In this document: positions 44,685-55,699 of the stretch, one piece after another
How positions within the stretch are numbered: the first letter of the stretch is position 1
Layout of the letters: each line of letters opens with the position of its first letter
Assembly: GCA_037974335.1 (NCBI GenBank)
Contig: CM075760.1
Location: 46,334,138 to 46,398,137 of the forward strand
DNA from: Prionace glauca
Lineage: Eukaryota; Chordata; Chondrichthyes; Carcharhiniformes; Carcharhinidae
Direction: 5' to 3'
DNA: 64,000 nucleotides
Made by a program: the position numbers and the translations under genes
The notes under the pieces: generated by a model
What the model saw: only the letters and a program-made list of their open reading frames with translations
Databases searched by the model: none
Told to the model about the DNA's origin: nothing

Positions 44685-47594
44685 TCAGCTACACCTTCCC
44701 GCCCTCTCCCCATAACCCTTAATCCCTTCTCTTATCAAAAACCCATCAACCCGTTTCTTAAAAATATTTAGCGAGGCAGCCTCCACCACTTCAACGGGCA
44801 GAGAATTCCAGAGATTCACCACCCTTTGAGTGAAGAAGTTCCTCCTCAACTCTGTTCTAAACCGCCCCCCCTTTATCTTGAGGCTGTGCCCCCTAGTCCT
44901 ACTGTCTTTTTTGAGCGGGAACAGTCTCTCCACCTCTATCCTATCCATCCCATTCATCATCTTATACGTCTCAATGAGATCTCCCCTCATTCTTCTAAAC
45001 TCTAACGAGTACAAGCCTAGTTTATTCAGCCTCTCCTCATAGCTCAATCCCTTCAACTCCGGTATCAGCCGAGTAAACCTCCTCTGCACTCCCTCCAGGG
45101 CCAAAACATCCTTGCGCAGGTGCGGCGCCCAAAGCTGCACACAGTACTCCAGCTGCGGCCTCACCAATGCCCTATACAGCTGCAGCAAGACCTCCCTACT
45201 TTTATATTCAATCCCCTTCGCTATGAAGGCCAGCATCCCATTCGCCTTCCTGACCACCTGCTGCACCTGCAAGCTGGGTTTTTGCGACTCATGCACAAGG
45301 ACCCCGAGGTCCCTCTGCACCGTCGCCTGCTGCAGTTTTTCGCCCCGTAAGTAATAGTCCTTCCTACCATTCCTCCTACCAAAGTGGACCACCTCACACT
45401 TGCCAACATTAAATTCCATTTGCCATTTCCTGGCCCATTCGCCCAGCCTATCTAGATCCTTCTGCAGACTCTCCACACCCTCCGCACAATTTGCCTTTCC
45501 CCCAATCTTGGTGTCATCAGCAAATTTCGACACCCTGCACTCGGTTCCCTCCTCCAGATCATCTATATAAATGGTAAATAGCTGAGGCCCCAGCACCGAC
45601 CCCTGGGGCACCCCACTAGTCACCAACCGCCAATCCGAATAGCATCCATTGACCCCCACTCTCTGCCTCCTATTTGACAACCAATCCTCTATCCACGCTA
45701 ACACCCTACCCCCAACTCCATGTCCCCTGACCTTCTGCAATAACCTCTTGTGAGGTACCTTGTCAAACGCCTTCTGAAAATCCAGAAAGACCACATCCAC
45801 CGGCTCTCCTCCATCCACTGCCCTAGACACATCCTCATAGAACTCCAGTAAATTTGTCAGACACGACTTCCCTTTAATGAAACCGTGTTGCGTTCGCCCT
45901 ATCAAGCAATTCCCCTCAAGATGCCTCGCTATTTCCTCCTTAATGACGGTTTCTAACATTTTACCTACCACAGACGTTAAACTAACCGGCCTATAATTCC
46001 CCGCCTTTTGCCTGCCACCCTTCTTAAACAACGGCGTAACATTAGCCTTTTTCCAATCTTCCGGCACTTCCCCGGAATCCAGCGACGTCTGGAAAATAAC
46101 CACCAAGACATCCACTATCACCTCCGCCATTTCTTTCAGAACCCTCGGATGCATTCCATCCGGTCCTGGGGACTTGTCCACAATCAGCCCGTCCAGTCTG
46201 TCGAGCACCATCTCTCTAGTAACAGTAATGTCGTTAAGACCCTCCATTCCTACCACCTTTCCATCGCTAACACCCGGCAAATTATTCACGTCCTCCTCCG
46301 TGAAGACAGAAACAAAGAAGTTATTCAAGACCTTAGCCATATCCCTATCCCCTACCACTAGCTCCCCTTTCTCATCCTCTAAAGGACCAACGTTTATCCT
46401 AGCCAGCCTCTTCCTTTTTATATATTTATAAAAACTCTTGCTATTCTTTTTTATATTAAGTGCTAGCCCAGCCTCATAGCTTCTCCTACCCTCCTTTATC
46501 AATTTCTTTGTCAATCTTTGTTGACATTTAAACCTTTCCCAATCCTCTTCTCGCCCACTGCTCTTAGCTACTCTAAACTCCTCCGCTTTTAATTTAACAC
46601 TTTCCTTCACCTCCTTCGTTATCCACAGCTTATTACCTCTCCTCCTACTGTCCTTTTTAACCATCGGAATAAATTTCTGCTGAGCACCAAGAAAGATCTC
46701 CTTAAAGATCCTCCACTGCTCCTCAGCAGACCTACCTTCCAACGCGTTCCCCCAGTCCACATTCGCCAATTCTTCTCTCATCCTACCATACTCCCCTCTA
46801 TTCAAACAAAGGACGCGTGTCTGGGAACCCACTTTCTCCTCCTCCATCTGCACCAGAAACTCCACCATACAATGATCACTCTCTCCAAGAGGATCCTTCA
46901 CCGCAAGGTCCCTAATTCTACCCGCCTCATTACATAGCACCAGATCCAAGATAGCTCGCTCCCTCGTCGGCTCCAACACACACTGTTCAAGGAAATTATC
47001 CTGGCAGCATTCCAAGAACTCCTCCTCGAGCCCACCTCGTCCAACATGGGTCGACCAATCAATATGCAGATTGAAATCTCCCATAACTACTGCCGTCCCA
47101 TTCCTGCACGCTGCACTTATTTGCGCGTTAACAGCCCGCCCCACCTCCAGATCATTATTCGGGGGCCTACAGACGACACCCACTAGCGTCTTCCTCCCTT
47201 TTCTGTTCCTAATCTCCACCCACAACGATTCCACTTTCTGCTCCTTGGCTCCGATATCATCCCTTGCTACCACCTTGATACTATCCTTAATCAGCAGAGC
47301 TACTCCACCCCCTCTTTCCTCCTGCCTATCCTTCCTGAACACTTGATAACCCTGTACATTCAACTCCCAGTCCCTGTCACCTTGCAGCCACGTCTCTGTA
47401 ATGGCCACCAGATCGTATCCATTTGTGTCGATCTGCGCCATCAGCTCATCCACTTTATTCCGAATGCTTCGTGCATTCAGATAAAGCGCTTTCATCCCAG
47501 CCTTCACCTGGACCCTACTTGCCGTAACGCCACCAATTGGGACATCCTTTGCCTCTTCCCTTGCCTGTACCCTATCCTTAACTTTCGACCTCAT
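44685..47594 (-). CDS. CR1 ORF2: AP endonuclease / reverse transcriptase
   Basis: 969 residues from the ATG at 47594 (MRSKVKDRV). The endonuclease is N-terminal: N40 in LNARSI, E67 in ITETW, D173/N175 in GDFNLH, and SDH at 239-241. The RT lies at about 470-760: SPGPDG (475-480), motif A LDFQKAFD (604-611), motif B TSGVPQGSVLGP (659-670), and catalytic FADDTK (691-696). A thumb/C-terminal part follows (LVRPQLEYC, RRFTRLIPEL, FFTQRVVNLWNSLP). All expected catalytic residues are present. By family it nicks chromosomal DNA and primes reverse transcription from the nick. The longer open frame up to 47729 has no ATG. Confidence 0.93.
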   Translation of the reverse strand: MRSKVKDRVQAREEAKDVPIGGVTASRVQVKAGMKALYLNARSIRNKVDELMAQIDTNGYDLVAITETWLQGDRDWELNVQGYQVFRKDRQEERGGGVALLIKDSIKVVARDDIGAKEQKVESLWVEIRNRKGRKTLVGVVCRPPNNDLEVGRAVNAQISAACRNGTAVVMGDFNLHIDWSTHVGRGGLEEEFLECCQDNFLEQCVLEPTRERAILDLVLCNEAGRIRDLAVKDPLGESDHCMVEFLVQMEEEKVGSQTRVLCLNRGEYGRMREELANVDWGNALEGRSAEEQWRIFKEIFLGAQQKFIPMVKKDSRRRGNKLWITKEVKESVKLKAEEFRVAKSSGREEDWERFKCQQRLTKKLIKEGRRSYEAGLALNIKKNSKSFYKYIKRKRLARINVGPLEDEKGELVVGDRDMAKVLNNFFVSVFTEEDVNNLPGVSDGKVVGMEGLNDITVTREMVLDRLDGLIVDKSPGPDGMHPRVLKEMAEVIVDVLVVIFQTSLDSGEVPEDWKKANVTPLFKKGGRQKAGNYRPVSLTSVVGKMLETVIKEEIARHLEGNCLIGRTQHGFIKGKSCLTNLLEFYEDVSRAVDGGEPVDVVFLDFQKAFDKVPHKRLLQKVRGHGVGGRVLAWIEDWLSNRRQRVGVNGCYSDWRLVTSGVPQGSVLGPQLFTIYIDDLEEGTECRVSKFADDTKIGGKANCAEGVESLQKDLDRLGEWARKWQMEFNVGKCEVVHFGRRNGRKDYYLRGEKLQQATVQRDLGVLVHESQKPSLQVQQVVRKANGMLAFIAKGIEYKSREVLLQLYRALVRPQLEYCVQLWAPHLRKDVLALEGVQRRFTRLIPELKGLSYEERLNKLGLYSLEFRRMRGDLIETYKMMNGMDRIEVERLFPLKKDSRTRGHSLKIKGGRFRTELRRNFFTQRVVNLWNSLPVEVVEAASLNIFKKRVDGFLIREGIKGYGERAGRCS

Positions 47595-47629
47595 AGCGTC
47601 ACCTACCCTCGCACCCTCCCCCCCCCTAA

Positions 47630-48529
47630 TTAGTTTAAAGCCTTGTCTACAGTCCTCTTTACTCGATTCGCCAGCACTCTGGTCCCAGCATGATTCAGAC
47701 CAACCCCATCCTGCCCGAACAGGTCCCACCTACCCCAATACTGGTGCCAATGCCCCATAAATTCGAACCCATTCCTCCCACACCAATCCCTGAGCCACCC
47801 ATTTACTTCCTTTATCCTATCAACCCTACACCCGTCTGCCCTCGGTTCAGGCAGTAGCCCAGAGATAACCACCTTGTCGGTTCTACTTTTTAATTCCATT
47901 CCCAGCTTCTCATACTCCCTTCCCAGATCCTCAGTCCGCATTTTGCCTACGTCGCCGGCACCCACATGTACTACAACGACTGGGTTCTCACCCTCCCACT
48001 CCAGATTCCTCTGCAGCCCAGCTGCGACATCCTGTACCCGAGCACCAGGCAGACAACACACCCTTCTGTGCACTTTGTCATTGTGACAAAGGACAGTGTC
48101 AATACCCTTCACCCGACTATCCCCAATCACTACTACGTTCCTTTTCCCCTTCTCTTTGCCTATGTCCTGCTGCATCACTGTACCGTGTGCAGTTTGCTCA
48201 CCAACCTCTCTTGCCTCGTCCTCTTCCAGACTGGAAGCAAGAACCTCAAACCTGTTATGCAGGTTAAGAGGCTGAGGCCTCCTCTCCTCACCCCCCTTCC
48301 TCCTCCCAGCAGCCCCCTTTTGTCCCTGACCCTTAGATTTAGCCAGTCTAGGGGCACCCTCTCTCCCCCTGATGAGCCTCAGTGTCTGTAGCTCAGAGGC
48401 CAGCTCATCCACCTTAAGCTGGAGCTCCTCCAGCAACCTGCACTTACTGCAGACATGGTCACTGGGAAGGACCCTGGGGTCCACCAGTTCCCACATCATA
48501 CAGAAACCACACATCACATGCCCCTCCAT
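47630..48529 (-). CDS. CR1 ORF1 protein with SGNH/esterase-like domain
   Basis: 299 residues from ATG. Residues 7-30 carry two CxxC pairs (CGFC and CSKC), zinc-knuckle-like. Residues 31-52 are a likely coiled coil (LLEELQLKVDELASELQTL). A basic linker follows (KGQGQKGAAGRRKGG). The second half is SGNH-hydrolase-like: VVVIGDSRVKG (S138 in GDS), the block HVGAGD (188-193, where HxGxND is usual) and DGVGLNHAG (D274, H280). CR1-type LINEs are known to encode such an esterase-bearing ORF1. The Asn of the third block is not obvious, so catalytic activity is uncertain. Its likely role is RNA binding in the retrotransposition particle. Confidence 0.85.
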   Translation of the reverse strand: MEGHVMCGFCMMWELVDPRVLPSDHVCSKCRLLEELQLKVDELASELQTLRLIRGREGAPRLAKSKGQGQKGAAGRRKGGEERRPQPLNLHNRFEVLASSLEEDEAREVGEQTAHGTVMQQDIGKEKGKRNVVVIGDSRVKGIDTVLCHNDKVHRRVCCLPGARVQDVAAGLQRNLEWEGENPVVVVHVGAGDVGKMRTEDLGREYEKLGMELKSRTDKVVISGLLPEPRADGCRVDRIKEVNGWLRDWCGRNGFEFMGHWHQYWGRWDLFGQDGVGLNHAGTRVLANRVKRTVDKALN

Positions 48530-49122
48530 TATTCACTGTAATTTTTATGTGAAAAAAATTTTTCCTTGTTTCTTGCTGTAGTAGTAATGGGGAAAAAAAA
48601 AAAATTTTTCCTTGTTTTTTTTTCAAACGAACTCACCTGTCCTTTTTTCCCTCCAGCCCTTTTTGATATTAAGCCCTATTAGCTCACTCTGCTTCCCTCT
48701 CACTCCACTGCCCGCTCAGACGCTGCCCGCTTCCTACACCAGGCCTCCTTTTAAACCTAGTGCTGATTAGAAGCAGGCTCGTCCACAACTCGTTCTAAAC
48801 TAGCAGTAAAGACAATAAAATAAATGCTTTAAACAGTTCTACAAAGAACAAAGTGCTTTAAACTTATTTTAAACAGGTTTTTAACAGGTAAATTCTTAGC
48901 TCTCTCTCTCTCTGCTCAGCAAACAGTGAAAGGCTTCACCGTGTGGCCCTGATAATTAATTTAAATTAAAGCAGCTTCGTCCACAACTCGTTCTAAACTA
49001 GCAGTAAAGACAATAAAATAAATGCTTTAAACAGTTCTACAAAGAACAAAGTGCTTTAAACTTATTTTAAACAGGTTTTTAACAGGTAAATTCTTAGCTC
49101 TCTCTCTCTCTGCTCAGCAAAC
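48530..49122 (-). promoter_or_regulatory. CR1-A 5' UTR with tandem monomers
   Basis: Unit 48779-48976 and partial unit 48977-49122 share 146 bases (TCGTCCACAACTCGTTCTAA...TCTGCTCAGCAAAC), period 198. A smaller duplication, AAATTTTTCCTTGTTT, lies at 48552-48618. The arrangement recalls promoter monomers of some mammalian L1 families. Confidence 0.8.
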
Positions 49123-49450
49123 TTTTGTCAACTTCTTTTACAGATGTTAGAAGTGAGGATTTAAGCCAGAAATCTCAAATCAAATGTTGCATCAGGTTCT
49201 GAAAGATTCAGTTAATTCATTGCAAAGTGAAGATCAGTGGCCTTTGAATCAAGATGGAGAAATAATTGTCTGCTCTATCAGCTTCATCAGTTATTAATTC
49301 TCAATGTGACTCGAAAAGCATCAGCACACACACTTTGAACTGATTGTTCCAGCCTTAACCAGTTACACAGCTTGAAGACACATTCCCATTTGGAGCCGGG
49401 AAAGACCCTATGTGTGTCCTGTGTGCGGAAACTTAATTTGATTGTTGAAC
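49123..49450 (+). other. Splice acceptor and leader of ZNF locus 7
   Basis: TTTTGTCAACTTCTTTTACAG gives an acceptor AG at 49142-49143. The leader words GAAATCTCAAATCAAATG and ACTCGAAAAGCATC match loci 4 and 6. Confidence 0.65.
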
Positions 49451-50404
<954 letters not shown>

Positions 50405-50544
50405 TTACAGTCGTTGGATTCTGCTGTTATTGCTGCTGTTAATCACATCCAGCACTGAAATATGTTCACTCTGACAGTTGAGGTGGGAGGGTCAGTGAGT
50501 TTCTTTCTGCTGAACTGGCCGGTCTCACAACTTTGCTTCCCCGT
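50405..50544 (+). other. 3' UTR of ZNF locus 7
   Basis: TCTGCTGTTATTGCTGCTGT...ATCACATCCAGCACTG, a 3' UTR word that recurs in reverse at the right edge of the window. Confidence 0.6.
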
Positions 50545-50722
50545 TTCTAAACCAACGCACAACATTTGCCACTCTCCAATCTTCAGGCACCTCACCTGTG
50601 GATGTCAATTCAAATATCTCTGCTAGGGAACCTGCAATTTCCTCCCTAGCCTCCCACAATGTCCTGGGATACACTTCATTAGGCCCTGGGGATTTATCTA
50701 CCTTGATGCTCTTTAAAGAGCC
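50545..50722 (-). mobile_element. Inverted 5' segment of the CR1-F LINE
   Basis: The minus strand reads KVDKSPGPNEVYPRTLWEAR, EVPEDWRVANVVRWF. This is the RT entry region that should precede the plus-strand segment starting at 50723. Confidence 0.7.
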
Positions 50723-51567
50723 TCACATCTGTAGTGGGTACGCTGGTAGAAGGTATTCTGAGAGACAGAATCTACAGGCATTTAGAGAAGCAAGGACTCA
50801 TTAGGGACAGTCAGCATGACTTTGTGAGTGGAAAATCATGTTTCAGAAGTTTGAGTTTTTTGAAGGTGTAACCAATAAGGTAGATGAGGGCAGTGCAGTT
50901 GATGTTGTCTACATGAACTTTAGCAAGGCCTTTGATAAGATACCACATAGTAGGTTGTTGCATAAGATTAAATCTCACGGGATCCAATGTGAGGTAACGA
51001 AATGGATGCAAAATTAGCTTGATGACAGAAATCAGAGGGTGGATGTAGAGAGTTGTTTTTCAAACTGGAAGCCTGTGACTAGTGGTGTACCTCAGGGATC
51101 GGTGCTGGGTCCACTGTTATTTGTCATTTGTATTAATGATTTGGATGAGAATTTAGGAGGCATGATTACTAAGTTTGCAGATAAACCAAGATGGGTGGCA
51201 TAGTGGACAGTGAAGAAGGTTAGTTCGGATTGCGATGGGTTCTTGATCTATTGGGCCAGTGGGCTGACGATTGACAGATGGAATTTAATTTAGTGCAAGG
51301 TGATGCATTTTGATAGATCGAACCAGGGTAGGGCTTAGTTAATGGTAGTGCTTTGGGGAGAGTTGTAGAACAAAGAGATCTCGGGGTACTTGTTCATAGC
51401 TCATTGAAAGTGGAGTCACAGATGGACAGGGTGGTGAAGAAGGCATCCGGCATGCTTGGTTTCATTGGTCAGAACATTGAATATAGGAGTTGGGACATCT
51501 TGTTGAAGTTGCACAAGACATTGGTAAGGCCACTTGTAATACTGTATACAGTTCTGGTCACTTTATT

Positions 51568-52626
51568 CATGAGGACGGTCTCAACAAGGATCTTGGGTTC
51601 ATGTCACACTATCTGTAACCCCCAACACTTGCCTGGGTTTACAAAACCTCACTCACTGTACTGTCTGGAGACAATACACATCTCTTTAACCTGTGATCAG
51701 TGCTCCTTCCACTCACATTGTCAGCCACTTCAAGACTTGAACAGCAGGTTAGGTGTAAAGATTCACATTCTAATCAGTAATCTGTAAACTGTCTGTGCTT
51801 TAAATGCTCTGTCATAAGAACATAAGAAATAGGAGCAGGAGTAGGCAATCTAGCCCTTCGAGCCTGCCCCGCCATTCAATAAGATCATGGCTGATCTGTC
51901 GTGGCTCAGCTCCACCTTCCCGCCCTCTCCCCATAACCCTTAATCCCTTCTCTTATCAAAAACCCATCAACCCGTTTCTTAAAAATATTTAGCAAGGCAG
52001 CCTCCACCACTTCAACGGGCAGAGAATTCCAGAGATTCACCACCCTTTGAGTGAAGAAGTTCCTCCTCAACTCTGTTCTAAACCGCCTCCCCTTTATCTT
52101 GAGGCTGTGCCCCCTAGTCCTACTGTCTTTTTTGAGCGGGAAGAGTCTCTCCACCTCTATCCTATCCATCCCATTCATCATCTTATACGTCTCAATGAGA
52201 TCTCCCCTCATTCTTCTAAACTCTAACGAGTACAAGCCTAGTTTATTCAGCCTCTCCTCATAGCTCAATCCCCTCAACTCCGGTATCAGCCTAGTAAACC
52301 TCCTCTGCACTCCCTCCAGGGCCAAAATATCCTTGCGCAGGTGCGGCGCCCAAAACTGCACACAGTAATCCAGATGCGGCCTCACCAATGCCCTATACAG
52401 CTGCAGCAAGACCTCCCTACTTTTATATTCAATCCCCCTCGCTATGAAGGCCAGCGTCCCATTCGCCTTCCTGACCACCTGCTGCACCTGCAAGCTGGGT
52501 TTTTGCGACTCATGCACAGAGGCCAGAACTCTCCATTCACCTGACGAAGGGACTAACCCAAAAGCTTGTGCGTTTACTATCAAATAAATCGGTTGGACTA
52601 AAACCTGGTGTTGTCAGACTTTTTAC
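51568..52626 (+). mobile_element. PLE 3' fragment (same family as 2775-5176), interrupted by CR1-A
   Basis: It begins with the last codons of the PLE frame (GAGGACGGTCTCAACAAGGA...TCACACTATCTGTAA), continues with its 3' UTR to about 51812, and resumes at 52519 (GAGGCCAGAACTCTCCATTC) to the end AGACTTTTTAC. The flanks CACTTTATT (51559-51567) and CACCTTATT (52627-52635) are a 9-bp duplication with one mismatch. Confidence 0.85.
51813..52518 (-). mobile_element. CR1-A LINE 3' fragment inside the PLE
   Basis: Reverse CR1-A from CATAAGAACATAAGAAATAG to GCGACTCATGCACA. The minus-strand thumb frame is open (LVRPHLDYCVQFWAPHLRKD, RFRTELRRNFFTQRVV). Youngest of the three nested elements. Confidence 0.9.
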
Positions 52627-53149
52627 CACCTTATTATAGACAGGATATTATTAAACTAGAAAGAATGCAGAAAAGATTTATTAGGATGCTTCTGGGAGTT
52701 GATGGTTTGAGTTATAAGGAGAGGCTGGATAGACTGGGACGTTTTTCCTCTGGCGCATAGGAGACTTAGGGGTGATCTTATAGAAGTTTATAAAATAATG
52801 AGGGGCATAGATCAGCTAGATAATTAATATCTTTTTCCAAGGTAGGGAAGTGTAAAACTAGAGGCCATAGGTTTAAGATGAGAGGGGAGAGATACAAAAG
52901 GGTCCAGTGGGGTGACTTTTCAGACACAGCATGGTGAGTGTCTGGAACAAGTTGCCAGAGGTAGTAGTAGAGGCGGGTACAATTTTGTCTTCTGGAAAAC
53001 ATTTAGACTGTTATGAGTAAGATTGCTATCAAGGGATATGGGCCAAATGCAGGCAATTGGGACTAGCTTAGTCATTTAAAAAAAGGGGCAGCATAGACAA
53101 ATTGAGCCAAAGGGCCTGTTTTCATGCTGTTAACCTCTATGACTCTATA

Positions 53150-53325
53150 GAGGTGCTGGGTGTCTGGAATGCACTCCCAGTGGAAGGGATGCAAGCAGGC
53201 ACATTAGCAATGTCCAAGGTAGAAAGACAGATAAGAGGTGAACAGAGAGATAGAAACTCTATTGGCACAGGCTTGGCGGGCCAAAGTGGCTGATACTGTG
53301 CTGTATTGTTCTTTGAACATTCTAA
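53150..53325 (+). mobile_element. CR1-like LINE 3' end
   Basis: GTGTCTGGAATGCACTCCCA...CACAGGCTTGGCGGGCCAAA and GTGCTGTATTGTTCTTTGAAC. Confidence 0.65.
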
Positions 53326-53339
53326 GTAACAAGGTCAAG

Positions 53340-54284
53340 GAAGCCATCTTAAACTTTAACATGTGAATGAAGCTTTATTTTAAAAATTAATGCTGTATTC
53401 ATCTAAATGCTTGTGCAAACTGTATAGCCAGCAGAAAGTGTTTAAACTAAGAATTTCTTTTATCATTTTGATAAGCTGCAGGACATTATATTCCGTCAAA
53501 TCTGGCTCAAGAATAAGGTCAATTGTTCGATCTGATCAAGGTGAATAAGAAAGAAACCTATTATCTTGCATTGTGTGTCTTTTTGAACCAGTGAATCTTG
53601 TATTAACCAAATGAATTAAAGAATCCTGTATTAATTAGCTTCCTGTCACTAACAGATGATTGTATTCAGTTACAATTAATGAATCAGTGGTTATCGTAAA
53701 AGACTGAGTTTTATTTACTGTAAAAATGTAAAAGCTTATTGCTGCGTATGTAAAGAATGTGCAATGAAGATAAATGTACTAATGTACTGGCGAGAGAGAC
53801 CTTCAAACTTTTCAATATTTGAAACTATGTGAACAAGATAAAACTGTATGGAATCAGATAAAGGGATAGTGTGAAACAATTCTGTTGTATTCCTGACTAA
53901 GATGAAGGGAAAAGTGGTGTAAGTATTGAGGATCCAATTAATCTAATCAAATTGACCAATTGTCATGTCAAACAGGCCCAATTCTGATGTAGGGGGATAA
54001 AAGTAGAGGTTCCAAAGGTCTTCCCTGTGAGCCAAATACTGAAGAGTCCTGAGGCTGAGTTTCAAAGAAACTCCTGTCAAAGGAGGAGCCAAACTTCCAC
54101 GGCTGAATTCCACAAAAAGTCCTCTCAAAGAAGGAGCCAGAGAGGGTTTAACCTTTCAGACTGATCATCCACTTCAAGTTATAAAAGCCAATGTCTTAAA
54201 GTGGTTCAGTAAACCTTGTTCATGAATAAACTTATTTAAATTTACTATCCAGAGAATTCTGCCTTTGCCTTAATTGGTCTGAAC
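53340..54284. repeat. Possible solo LTR fossil, copy 1
   Basis: About 0.9 kb of AT-rich DNA with a TATA-like word and a late AATAAA. It shares its last part with 61762-62755. It ends abruptly against the finger-coding DNA of ZNF locus 8. No internal coding part is visible, so at most a broken solo LTR. The family is unknown and the classification is tentative. Confidence 0.35.
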
Positions 54285-55276
<992 letters not shown>

Positions 55277-55699
55277 GGTGCCGATGCCCTTGTGTCTCTC
55301 CAGGTTGGACAATCAGATGAAGCCTCGTCCACACACACACAACACGTGTACAGTTTCTCCTTGGTGTGAATAGTGTGATGTTTTTCAGGCTGTCTAAATG
55401 ATTGAAGCTCTTTCCATAGTTAGCTCACTCGAACACTCTAACTCGTGTGTGTCTTGGTGCTTTCCAGTCACACTGATGTTTGGAATCTTTTCACAAAGAC
55501 AGAACAGAAAAATATTTCTACTTCCACATTCAATGATATTCAGCTCCTGATGAATCTCTGTCAGATTTTGATGTTTGTTTTAATTTGTGGAAATTCTTCC
55601 CTGGAAAATGGTTTGAAAGGAGTGCTCACAAAGAGTACAGGACAGAAATTGAGAGCAGACAGGTCTGGTTTCTCTGGAATATTCTCTCCCCCAGTTTGT
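55277..55699 (-). other. Leader of ZNF locus 8
   Basis: Reverse-strand leader words: CACACAAGGGCATCGGC-type start context, TGATGTTTGGAATC and GAGCTGAATATCATTG, as in the other loci. A poly(CA) is absent. Confidence 0.5.

Larger units (their letters stand above)
44584..49122 (-). mobile_element. Full-length CR1-A LINE with both ORFs open
   Basis: About 4.5 kb. From 5' to 3' (high to low coordinate): 5' UTR 49122-48530 with a 198-bp tandem repeat, ORF1 48529-47630, a 35-base gap, ORF2 47594-44685, and a short 3' UTR ending in CATAAGAACATAAGAACATA (plus strand). It sits in the intron of ZNF locus 7, 20 bases from the acceptor AG, with no obvious target duplication. No stop or frameshift is visible in either ORF, so the copy could be recent and possibly competent (inference). 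Confidence 0.93.
50723..53148 (+). mobile_element. CR1-type LINE (family F), interrupted by a PLE fragment
   Basis: The plus-strand arms are 50723-51567 and 52627-53148. Broken RT words include LRDRIYRHLEKQGLIRDSQH-like, MNFSKAFDKIPHSRLLHKI, TSGVPQGSVLGPLLFVICIN and LVRPLVIL. The 3' arm ends CTGTTAACCTCTATGACTCT. The insertion site shows CACTTTATT/CACCTTATT on the two sides. Multiple stops; old. Confidence 0.8.
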
